Below, piece after piece: positions 25,094 to 32,234 of a stretch of DNA of 58,895 bases. Position 1 is the stretch's first letter. The number at the start of each line of letters is the position of its first letter. A model generated the notes under the pieces. That model was given only the letters and a program-made list of their open reading frames with translations. It was not told the DNA's origin and made no database searches. Source of the stretch: Planctomycetaceae bacterium (GTDB lineage Bacteria; Planctomycetota; Phycisphaerae; Phycisphaerales; UBA1924); NCBI GenBank assembly GCA_027487735.1, contig JAIYDA010000069.1:1-58895 (forward strand). Direction: 5' to 3'. Made by a program: the position numbers and the translations under genes.

Positions 25094-26380
25094 ATGGCAA
25101 ACTTCACGTACGAAGCACTGAACAGCTCGGGCAAGACGCAGAAGGGCTCCGTCGAGGCGGGCAGCCAGGAAGAGGCGATCCAGAAGATCAAGGCCCAGGG
25201 GCTGTATCCGTCGAACATCAAGGAGGCCAAGGGCGCTGCCAAGAAGGCCGACGATGGCGCGGTGTCGGCGGGCGATGCGGCGAAGTCTCGCCCGCGCAAG
25301 GGCCGCACGGGCAAGGTGAGCACGAAGGTGCTCACCACGTTCACGCGTCAGCTCAGCACGCTGCAGGATGCAGGCCTGCCCTTGCTGCGCAGCTTGCAGA
25401 TTCTCGAGAGCCAGCAGAAGCCCGGCAAGCTGAAGAGCACGCTCATGGGCGTGACCGAGAGCGTGGAGGGCGGCAGCTCGCTGAGCGAGGCGATGGGCGG
25501 CTATCCCAAGGCCTTCAACCACCTGTATGTGAAGATGGTGGCGGCGGGCGAGGTGGGCGGCGTGCTCGACATCATCTTGCAGCGCCTTGCCGAGTTCATG
25601 GAGAAGAGCGAACGCCTGAAGCGCCGCATCAAGGGCGCGATGGTGTACCCCATCGTGGTCGTGGGCATCGCGAGCATCATCCTGACGGGCATCATGGTGT
25701 TCATCATCCCGAAGTTCGAGGAGATCTTCAAGGACTTCGGCGTGTCTTTGCCTGGGCTCACGATGTGGCTCATCGGCACGAGCCGATGGTTCGCGGGCAG
25801 CAGGCCCGGCATGTTCCCGTTCCAGGGTGCCGTCACGTTCTTCGCCCTGCTCTTCATCATCCCGATTCTCTACTCGTTCATTCGGCGAACCAAGCCCGGC
25901 AAGAGCGCCATCGACTGGTGCTTGCTGAAGCTGCCCATCTTCGGGCCCCTGGTGCGCAAGACGGTGATCGCACGCTTCACGCGCACGCTGGGCACGCTGG
26001 TGGCGGCGGGCGTGCCGATTCTCGAGGCGATCAAGATCACGAAGGACACGTGCGGCAACGCGGTGTTTGAGCGAGCCTTGGAGAACGTGCACAACAGCAT
26101 CCGCGAGGGTGAGGGCTTTGCGGCTCCGCTGCGCGAGAGCAAGACGTGCGACGGGCTGGTGGTGAACATGATCGACGTGGGCGAGGAGACGGGCGAGCTG
26201 GACGCGATGCTGATGAAGATCGCGGACAACTACGACGAAGAGGTGGACGTGGCGGTTGCCAGCCTCGTGAGTCTGCTCGAGCCCTTGATGGTCGTGTTCC
26301 TGGGCGGCTTCGTGGGTCTCATCGTGGTGGCGATGTTCTTGCCCCTGGTGAAGATGATCCAGAGCTTGCAGGGCGGCTGA
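25094..26380 (+). CDS. gspF: Type II secretion/type IV pilus inner-membrane platform protein GspF/PilC
   Basis: A 428-residue protein. It opens with MANFTYEALNSSGKTQKGSVEA, the typical GspF start, and has two repeated T2SSF domains (about 78-200 and 285-410). Each is followed by membrane segments, such as GAMVYPIVVVGIASIILTGIMVF and the final PLMVVFLGGFVGLIVVAMFLPL. The domain hallmarks KMVAAGEVGG and NMIDVGEETGELD are present. It anchors the assembly ATPase in the inner membrane. GGAAGAG upstream supports the start. Confidence 0.95.
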   Translation: MANFTYEALNSSGKTQKGSVEAGSQEEAIQKIKAQGLYPSNIKEAKGAAKKADDGAVSAGDAAKSRPRKGRTGKVSTKVLTTFTRQLSTLQDAGLPLLRSLQILESQQKPGKLKSTLMGVTESVEGGSSLSEAMGGYPKAFNHLYVKMVAAGEVGGVLDIILQRLAEFMEKSERLKRRIKGAMVYPIVVVGIASIILTGIMVFIIPKFEEIFKDFGVSLPGLTMWLIGTSRWFAGSRPGMFPFQGAVTFFALLFIIPILYSFIRRTKPGKSAIDWCLLKLPIFGPLVRKTVIARFTRTLGTLVAAGVPILEAIKITKDTCGNAVFERALENVHNSIREGEGFAAPLRESKTCDGLVVNMIDVGEETGELDAMLMKIADNYDEEVDVAVASLVSLLEPLMVVFLGGFVGLIVVAMFLPLVKMIQSLQGG

Positions 26381-26494
26381 GTTGCGTGCACGTCACGCGG
26401 CGTGCGTGTCAAGCGCGTGAAGACGGAACGAACGCGGATGGAGTTTTTTCGGCGAGCGACTGTGTCGAGTCGCTGGGCGACAGGGTTCTGCCTT

Positions 26495-27565
26495 ATGCAC
26501 ATGCAAACACCATCTCCCGTGCTCGCTTCTCCGCAGGTTGCCGTTCGGGCGGGTTCCATCGCTGCGGTGCGCGGTGGGCTTGCCGGTCGGGGTGGGCGGG
26601 GCTTCACGAGTCGGGCCGTCACGAGTCGGGCCTTCACGATCGTGGAACTGCTGATCGCGATCCTCGTGATCGGCGTGCTCATCGGCATCTTGCTCGTGGG
26701 CATTCGCGCGGCGCGTGGGTTTACGGGCTCGGTCGTCGACGAGTCGGCGGTGGAGGGCGTGGCGAAGGGCGTCGAGGCGTTTCGCAGCGAGCATGGGTTT
26801 GTGCCGCCGCTGGTGGAAGAGTGGATTCGCCCCGGCGCTGGCGCGGGCGTGAATGCGTACAACCGCACGCTGGTGGACTGGGAAGATGCCGCACGCACAC
26901 GCACGGGGAATGGCGAGATTCGCGTGCTGCTGCGGAGCACGGCGGATGGCGAGGAGAAGCTGCGCGAGTGGACGAACCCGCCCACCGCGACGGCGGCCCT
27001 GACGTGGGACAACCGCTTTAGCGAGGTGTCGCTGAGCTACTACCTCGTTGGTGCGCTGCAGTGGCCCTTTGCGGCGACGACTGGCGACTTGTCCATCGAC
27101 GGCATCGACGGGCCTGGCATCTTCAAGCCCACCCGCGCGGGGAAGTTTGAGGTGCCCGGCACGATGCGCGTGGTGGCACGCAATCAGCGGGTGCGCGCGG
27201 GCGTGGTGTATGGGCCGTACATCGATGTTGAGGGCAGCAGCCTGAAGCTCGTGCGGGGCGTGAACCCTGCGACCAATGGCGATCTTGATCCGCAGGGGCG
27301 GGCGCAGCTTGTGGTGGATCGTGCTGGCGTTGCGCTGCGCTATTACCAGTGGCTGAATGGGCGATTGGAGAATGGTCGCTATGTGGTGGAAGAGCTCGCG
27401 GATTTGCGGGTGCCGCCCGTCATCGGGCGGGCAGCGATCACGGTGAGTGGTGCGACGGTGACGCCTCCGCCCGATCAGAACATCGCGCAGAACGCCGCGC
27501 TGCGGACTGGACCCGACGTGCTGAACTGGGCGGTGGTGGGGGCAGGGCCCAACCGCGTGTTTTGA
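26495..27565 (+). CDS. Type IV prepilin-like/pseudopilin protein, ended by an in-frame TGA
   Basis: About 356 residues. A long basic leader is followed by the prepilin helix AFTIVELLIAILVIGVLIGILLV with Glu at +5 of the mature end. The residue before the cleavage point is Ala rather than the usual Gly. The rest is soluble, Arg/Val-rich and not similar to a named pseudopilin. The start is uncertain: ATG 26495, ATG 26438 or GTG 26402. The frame closes at TGA 27563-27565 but continues open for 41 further codons to TAA at 27691, which lies 4 bases before the next gene. The annotated protein is therefore probably truncated. Position after gspF suggests a GspG/major pseudopilin role, which is inference. 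Confidence 0.8.
   Translation: MHMQTPSPVLASPQVAVRAGSIAAVRGGLAGRGGRGFTSRAVTSRAFTIVELLIAILVIGVLIGILLVGIRAARGFTGSVVDESAVEGVAKGVEAFRSEHGFVPPLVEEWIRPGAGAGVNAYNRTLVDWEDAARTRTGNGEIRVLLRSTADGEEKLREWTNPPTATAALTWDNRFSEVSLSYYLVGALQWPFAATTGDLSIDGIDGPGIFKPTRAGKFEVPGTMRVVARNQRVRAGVVYGPYIDVEGSSLKLVRGVNPATNGDLDPQGRAQLVVDRAGVALRYYQWLNGRLENGRYVVEELADLRVPPVIGRAAITVSGATVTPPPDQNIAQNAALRTGPDVLNWAVVGAGPNRVF
26603..26632 (+). repeat. 15-base tandem repeat in the prepilin leader
   Basis: TTCACGAGTCGGGCC is followed by GTCACGAGTCGGGCC and then TTCACGATC, encoding FTSRA, VTSRA and FTI. The duplication places extra copies of the F-T motif just before the true prepilin helix. Confidence 0.7.
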
Positions 27566-27691
27566 GATGAGGACATCGACGTGATCGCGAGGCAGCTGAG
27601 CAAGCCCTTGGCGACCAACGACCAGGAGCGGGCGACGCTGCGGAATGAGGCGGCGGCGGACAACGCGGTGAAGATCGGACGCGTGGAGTAA
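27563..27691 (+). pseudogene. In-frame TGA plus 41-codon coding tail of the preceding pseudopilin gene
   Basis: After TGA the same frame continues DEDIDVIARQLSKP... to ...VKIGRVE and stops at TAA 27689-27691. Of the 41 codons, 38 end in G or C, as in neighbouring genes. The TAA is 4 bases from the ATG of the next gene, the tight spacing expected in an operon. A single base change at the TGA would restore one continuous gene. A recent nonsense mutation, a sequencing error or stop-codon readthrough are all possible. Confidence 0.65.
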
Positions 27692-27695
27692 GCTG

Positions 27696-28877
27696 ATGCG
27701 CAACGCAGACACACAACGTTGGAGTGCGAAGATGCTGGGCATGCCCGGCACGCGCCGCGGCTTCACCATCGCCGAGCTGCTGGTGGTCATCTCGATCCTT
27801 GTGCTGCTGCTGGGCGTGGCGGCGGGGAGCATTCGCAGCCTGCTGGCATCCAGCGAGCGCAGCCTTGCCGACCAGCAGCTGCGCATCGCGATCGGGGCGG
27901 CGCGGGACCTTGCGCTGCGCAGCAACAGCGACGCGGGGGCGTTCTTCTTGTTTAGCAATGGGCGCATCTCGGTGGTGCCGGCGTTGCAGGTGGGGCAGAT
28001 TGAAGACCTGCCCGTGCTGCCCACGGGCTCGCCTCGCACGCTGTTGGCTGGGCAGCGCCGGCCTGTGCGAGACATCTTTGCGCCGAGCTACACGACGACG
28101 TCGTTTGTGCTGCCTGCGGGGTATTCGGTGCGTGGATACGCGGCGCCGGGGCTGCTGAACAACGACGTGACGAACAACAACGGGCTGTATGACGCGCCCG
28201 ACGCGATGCCTCAGGACCAGGCTGAGGAAGGCAACTGGGTGTTTCCGGAGACGTCGTTCTTTGACCCGACCGACGCAGGCACGGGCTCGCTGCGGCACAC
28301 GTTCTTTGTGCGGTTTGAGGCTCGCACGGGCAACCTGGTGCTGAACAATCCGCGTGCGGTGCTGCTGCTGGATGTGGTGAACACCACGGAGTTTCGCGGC
28401 ACCACGCCATACAGCGATCGGCGGATCGACGAGGCGGACGAGCTTGCGGGCTTTGTGGCGCTGGTGCTGGGCGATGCGACGCTGAACCCGCCTGGTCCGC
28501 CCGCAACGACGCTGACGCCTGCGCAGCGCCTGCTGGGCGATGCGTCGCCTGACACGGTGCTGAGCCTTCCGGTGACGGAGCTTGCGCTCTATCGCGAGGT
28601 GAGCCTTGCGAGCAGCATCGGGGCGCGGAGCGTGAATCGCGCGACGGGCACGGTGTATGGGGTTGCGGGCGGGGCGTCGCAGCCTTTGGAGCCGCAGCTG
28701 GACACGAGCTTGTTCCCGACGCCCCCGCCAGCGGGCGCGATGCAGCAGCGCATCAACGACTGGATCAACGTTCGCGCGAGCGGGACGGCGGATGCGCCGA
28801 CGAACAACAGCCAGTTTGATGCGCGGGTGTTTTCGGTTGCGAGGTATCTGTCGCAGTTGCAGGAGGTTTCGCCATGA
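27696..28877 (+). CDS. Type II secretion minor pseudopilin, GspH-like
   Basis: A 393-residue protein. The leader ends RRG, cleaved before FTIAELLVVISILVLLLGVAAG (Glu at +5), followed by SERSLADQQLRIAIGAARDLALR, a helix pattern typical of GspH/FimT. The C-terminal region is much longer than in GspH (normally about 170-190 residues) and is rich in Asn, Asp and Pro. It would be processed by a prepilin peptidase not present in the window and join the pseudopilus tip. Its stop overlaps the next start (ATGA), so the two are translationally coupled. Confidence 0.85.
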   Translation: MRNADTQRWSAKMLGMPGTRRGFTIAELLVVISILVLLLGVAAGSIRSLLASSERSLADQQLRIAIGAARDLALRSNSDAGAFFLFSNGRISVVPALQVGQIEDLPVLPTGSPRTLLAGQRRPVRDIFAPSYTTTSFVLPAGYSVRGYAAPGLLNNDVTNNNGLYDAPDAMPQDQAEEGNWVFPETSFFDPTDAGTGSLRHTFFVRFEARTGNLVLNNPRAVLLLDVVNTTEFRGTTPYSDRRIDEADELAGFVALVLGDATLNPPGPPATTLTPAQRLLGDASPDTVLSLPVTELALYREVSLASSIGARSVNRATGTVYGVAGGASQPLEPQLDTSLFPTPPPAGAMQQRINDWINVRASGTADAPTNNSQFDARVFSVARYLSQLQEVSP

Positions 28878-30004
28878 GTGCTTCACGCGTCGGGTGCGTT
28901 GCTCCGGTGGTTGCGTTGTCGGGGGCGGCTCGCTCGCGCGGCGGCTTCACGCTCATCGAGGTGTTGATGGGCGTGCTGGTGCTGGGGTTGGGCTTGCTTG
29001 GGCTCGCGGCAGTGTTTCCTGCGGTGGTGTTGCAGCAGAAGGCTGCGGCGGACGCGGTGGAGGGCGATGTCGCGGCGACAACTGCGGAGGCAGTGCTGCG
29101 CGGCAGCGAGGTGTTTGGGGCGCGCGTGGTGGTGCGGCCGCCTGGACCAAATCCGGGTACGTATCGGGGCGCGTTTGAGACCATGGTGCTCGACGAGAAC
29201 TTCTCAGTGGAGGGGCAGTGGGAGACGGGCGACACAAGGGCGCTGGCACTCGATCCGGACAGTGGCGCGCTGACCTTGGAACTGCATCGCGACGAAGACC
29301 TCGGAGGCCCGACGCTGGATCAGGAGCTGCCTGTGACGCAGCGGCTGGTGCCAGCCGTCAAGCGGCCTGAGAATGGGACCAACGACGCGGCGTGGCGCGA
29401 GATCGCGAATCGGGGCGATGAGCCGCGATTTGTGTGGGACTTTGTGACGCGGCGGTCGGCGTCGGTGCAGCTGTTTCCGGTGCCAACGCGGGCTCGCGAG
29501 TTGCAGGAGCGGCGCGTGGACGGCGTGCAGGCGGCGATCTTTGTGCGCCGCATCGATACGGGGATTCGCGGGGCGGGTGATGCCCAGCCTTTGTCGCGCC
29601 GGCTGAGCGATGCGGCGGCGGACCTGGTGCCGGTGGGCGAGACGGCGGATGGCCTCGCGCAGAACAACGGCACGGGGCGCTACAGCGTGATTCGCGAGGC
29701 GGTGGCGGATCGCACGACGAACGCGCGTGAGATGGACGTCACGAACATCGCGCCGGCTGCGCTGCGGAGCGCGATCGCGCAGGTGGGGCAGAAGTTTGTG
29801 GTGGGTGGGCGTGATGCGGAGCCTGGTGTGTATGAGGTGCGGAATGTGCGCCGCGTGACGACGCCCGGTGATCGGATCATTTTGGAGATGGATAAGGCTC
29901 TGCCGCTGTCGCGCTCGGGTGATGTGGACGTGACCTTTTTGTACACGCCGCAGATTCCTGTTGCGGTGCGGCTGGTGACGATCGACCCGAGGCGTGGGCA
30001 GTGA
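28874..30004 (+). CDS. Minor pseudopilin, GspI/PilV-like
   Basis: A 376-residue protein starting in the ATGA overlap with the previous gene. The leader ends SRGG and is followed by FTLIEVLMGVLVLGLGLLGLAAVFPAV with Glu at +5. The G-L-G-L-L-G-L-A-A helix is typical of PilV/GspI. The soluble domain contains HHRD-like and Arg-rich stretches and ends IPVAVRLVTIDPRRGQ. It is again about twice the length of usual GspI. The role in the pseudopilus tip complex is inferred from order and helix type. Confidence 0.83.
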   Translation: MSASRVGCVAPVVALSGAARSRGGFTLIEVLMGVLVLGLGLLGLAAVFPAVVLQQKAAADAVEGDVAATTAEAVLRGSEVFGARVVVRPPGPNPGTYRGAFETMVLDENFSVEGQWETGDTRALALDPDSGALTLELHRDEDLGGPTLDQELPVTQRLVPAVKRPENGTNDAAWREIANRGDEPRFVWDFVTRRSASVQLFPVPTRARELQERRVDGVQAAIFVRRIDTGIRGAGDAQPLSRRLSDAAADLVPVGETADGLAQNNGTGRYSVIREAVADRTTNAREMDVTNIAPAALRSAIAQVGQKFVVGGRDAEPGVYEVRNVRRVTTPGDRIILEMDKALPLSRSGDVDVTFLYTPQIPVAVRLVTIDPRRGQ

Positions 30005-30047
30005 GGACTTGTGGGCCGCAGTGGATGGGCGCGGTGCGCACGAGGTG

Positions 30048-30117
30048 GACCAGACAAGCCTGACCAGACAGGCCTGACCCGACAATCCCGATCAGACAAG
30101 CCTGACAAGACAAGAGC
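30048..30117 (+). repeat. 14-base tandem repeat, five units, between pseudopilin genes
   Basis: Units are GACCAGACAAGCCT, GACCAGACAGGCCT, GACCCGACAATCCC, GATCAGACAAGCCT and GACAAGACAAGAGC, contiguous and in phase. It lies in the 167-base spacer before the next pseudopilin. Confidence 0.85.
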
Positions 30118-30171
30118 CCAGCAGCAGACGAGACGAGCCAGTAACGCCCGATGGCACAAGAAAGGTGACGG

Positions 30172-32034
30172 ATGACAAGCATGCAACAACACCAACGTGC
30201 GACGCAACTCGCGGCCAGCGGGCGGCAGGGGGCTGGTTCGCGCGGGGCTAGCTCTCACGGGACTGGTCCTCGCGGGGCTGGTTGTCGCGCCCGTGCCCGA
30301 GGCGGCTTTACGCTGCTGGAGGTGTTGGTGGCGGTGGGGGCGGTAGCGGTGGTGGCGGCTGGGCTCGCGGTGGTGTTTGATTCCGTGGGAAAGACGCTGA
30401 GCGCCGGGCGTCGCAACAGCCGGGTGAATCAGGTGGCGACGCTGCTGCAGCAGCAACTCGCGACCGACTTTGCGAGCATGTCGCGCGAGGGGTTTTTGGT
30501 CATTCGCCAGAGCTATGCGGATGTCGATGCGAGCGGCGACTTTAGTGCACTGCTCGATCGTGTCTCGATGAGTCCTGCGGAGAGCGAGGCGAATGCTCGC
30601 CCGCGCCGCGTGGATGAGATTCTGTTCTTTCAGGCCGGCAGCTTTTCAACGCAGCGCACGCCCCTCGTGCCAGGGGGCGATACGGAGCTTTCCCGCCTTG
30701 CATCGGCGGGCGAGGCGATGCTGTATTACGGGCATGGCAACAAATGGAGTGGTCAGCTTGATGAGGTGCGCCTGAACGTGGAGAGCGAGGACGATGGCGA
30801 CAACGTCAATCGTCTGGGCGGCGTGGATGGGGCAAACCCCGATGCGGCAAGCTGGGTGCTCGTGCGGCGGCAGGTGCTGCTCGCGGGCGATGGCAGCACC
30901 GACAACGCTGAGCTTGGCAGCTACTTCGACATTGGTGTGGGCGACCCGGAACTTCCGGATGGCGACTGCCAGGTGCTGGGTATGCCTGCGGCGGCGTCGA
31001 TCTTTCGTGCGATGAATCGCGCGTATGGCCCGCTGGGGCAAGCGTTGCCGGGCGGCCCGCAGCGCGAGGACTATGCCTGGTTCCTGCCCGGGGACACCAA
31101 CTTTGTGCGCACCTTGGGTGGTGGTGCACGCGCGGGCGTGGTGCTTGCGAGCGGCGCGGTGGATATCGCGACCACGAGTCTGCGCGAGGTGCGCGGCATC
31201 ATCGAGAACTTCTCGAGCCCCCCGGCTGCATCGGTGCTGATCTCGGGGGGCGTCGTTGAGCCTGCGCAGGCGAACCAAGTGATTGACCCCACGGGCAATA
31301 ACCCGATCATGCCCGACCCGCTGGGGCAGATGCGGGCATGGATGGACAACGCCTTTCCGACGGCAAGCCCCGATTCCGTCCTGATCGCGGCTCTGCCCGG
31401 CGAGGAAGAGACGTATCAGGCTCGCATTCGCGTCGCGACGCAGCCGCCCGCTTTGCTGGCGAACTTGCGGCGGGATGTGACTTCGACGGTGAATCAGCGC
31501 ATCGCGTCGGTGTCGCGGTCGGATCGTCAGGCGGTGGCGTCGGGGGCTTTGCTGACGAACTGCACGGAGTTTGTGGTGGAGTGGACCTTCGGCAAGACCG
31601 ACACGAATGGCGAGCTGGTGTGGCATGGGCCGCCCCGGCGCGGCGCGACGGTTGCGCCGTATCCGGCGGGCGTGGGCGGCGCGTATGAGCAGCTTGCGTC
31701 GCAAGCGACTGTGAACGGGCGCCTGGTGGTGAGCAGTCCTCTCCAGCCGCTGGTGGTGTATGGTGAAGTGGTGCCCGACGTTGGGCTTGCGGCATGGCAG
31801 CGCAGCACGCTGACGAGCACGTTTGGGTTCCGCGATCCGACGTTTGATCCCAACCTCGATCCCACGACGGCAACATGGAGCGACCCGCAGGACCTGCCCG
31901 ACCTCATGCCCTGGCCCTGGCCCACGCAGATTCGCGTGCGCGTGAGCGTGACAGACCCGCTGGACCCCACGAGCGAGAACGAGCAGACGTTTGAGTATGT
32001 GTTTGCGGTGCCGACGGAGCGCAGCGCGAGCTAA
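30172..32034 (+). CDS. Minor pseudopilin, GspJ/PilW-like
   Basis: A 620-residue protein. A long Gly/Arg/Ser leader of about 43 residues ends ARGG, followed by FTLLEVLVAVGAVAVVAAGLAVVFDSV with Glu at +5. The following segment NQVATLLQQQLATDFASMSREGF resembles GspJ, where this helix leads into the beta-rich head. The head is about three times longer than in GspJ and ends in a conserved-looking RVSVTDPLDPTSENEQTFEYVFAVP. AAGGTG 6 bases upstream supports ATG at 30172. It probably forms part of the pseudopilus tip with the proteins encoded on either side. Confidence 0.84.
   Translation: MTSMQQHQRATQLAASGRQGAGSRGASSHGTGPRGAGCRARARGGFTLLEVLVAVGAVAVVAAGLAVVFDSVGKTLSAGRRNSRVNQVATLLQQQLATDFASMSREGFLVIRQSYADVDASGDFSALLDRVSMSPAESEANARPRRVDEILFFQAGSFSTQRTPLVPGGDTELSRLASAGEAMLYYGHGNKWSGQLDEVRLNVESEDDGDNVNRLGGVDGANPDAASWVLVRRQVLLAGDGSTDNAELGSYFDIGVGDPELPDGDCQVLGMPAAASIFRAMNRAYGPLGQALPGGPQREDYAWFLPGDTNFVRTLGGGARAGVVLASGAVDIATTSLREVRGIIENFSSPPAASVLISGGVVEPAQANQVIDPTGNNPIMPDPLGQMRAWMDNAFPTASPDSVLIAALPGEEETYQARIRVATQPPALLANLRRDVTSTVNQRIASVSRSDRQAVASGALLTNCTEFVVEWTFGKTDTNGELVWHGPPRRGATVAPYPAGVGGAYEQLASQATVNGRLVVSSPLQPLVVYGEVVPDVGLAAWQRSTLTSTFGFRDPTFDPNLDPTTATWSDPQDLPDLMPWPWPTQIRVRVSVTDPLDPTSENEQTFEYVFAVPTERSAS
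30235..30294 (+). repeat. 15-base in-frame tandem repeat in the GspJ-like leader
   Basis: Four degenerate units encode GSRGA, SSHGT, GPRGA and GCRAR, immediately before the prepilin cleavage site. The unit is 5 codons, so changes in copy number alter only leader length. Confidence 0.7.
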
Positions 32035-32039
32035 GGCAT

Positions 32040-32078
32040 GGCTCGCAGGCTGGGCTCGCAGGCTGGGCTCGCAGGCAG
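32040..32078 (+). repeat. 13-base tandem repeat, three units
   Basis: GGCTCGCAGGCTG occurs twice and then as GGCTCGCAGGCAG, starting right after the stop of the GspJ-like gene. Confidence 0.85.
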
Positions 32079-32093
32079 GGCAGCGCGGCGGGC

Positions 32094-32145
32094 GCGAAAG
32101 CTAGCCGCGAAAGCTAGCCGCGAAAGTTGGCCGTGAAAGTTGGGC
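32094..32145 (+). repeat. 13-base tandem repeat, four units
   Basis: GCGAAAGCTAGCC occurs twice, then GCGAAAGTTGGCC and GTGAAAGTTGGGC. A second, unrelated 13-base array in the same spacer before the giant GspK-like gene. Confidence 0.85.
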
Positions 32146-32234
32146 GCCAGATTTGGGCGGGAGTGGAGCAAGAGTGGTGGCACGCAGCGGCGTGCGCGAC
32201 TCGAGCACGACGGACTTGTGAAGAAGGACCTGTA

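Noticed and set aside
27563-27565. Selenocysteine codon at the pseudopilin TGA
   Set aside because: No cysteine or redox context, no selenoprotein family and no evident SECIS-like hairpin immediately downstream; a point mutation or simple readthrough is more likely.
30048-30117. CRISPR array
   Set aside because: The units are contiguous 14-mers without unique spacers, and no cas gene is present.
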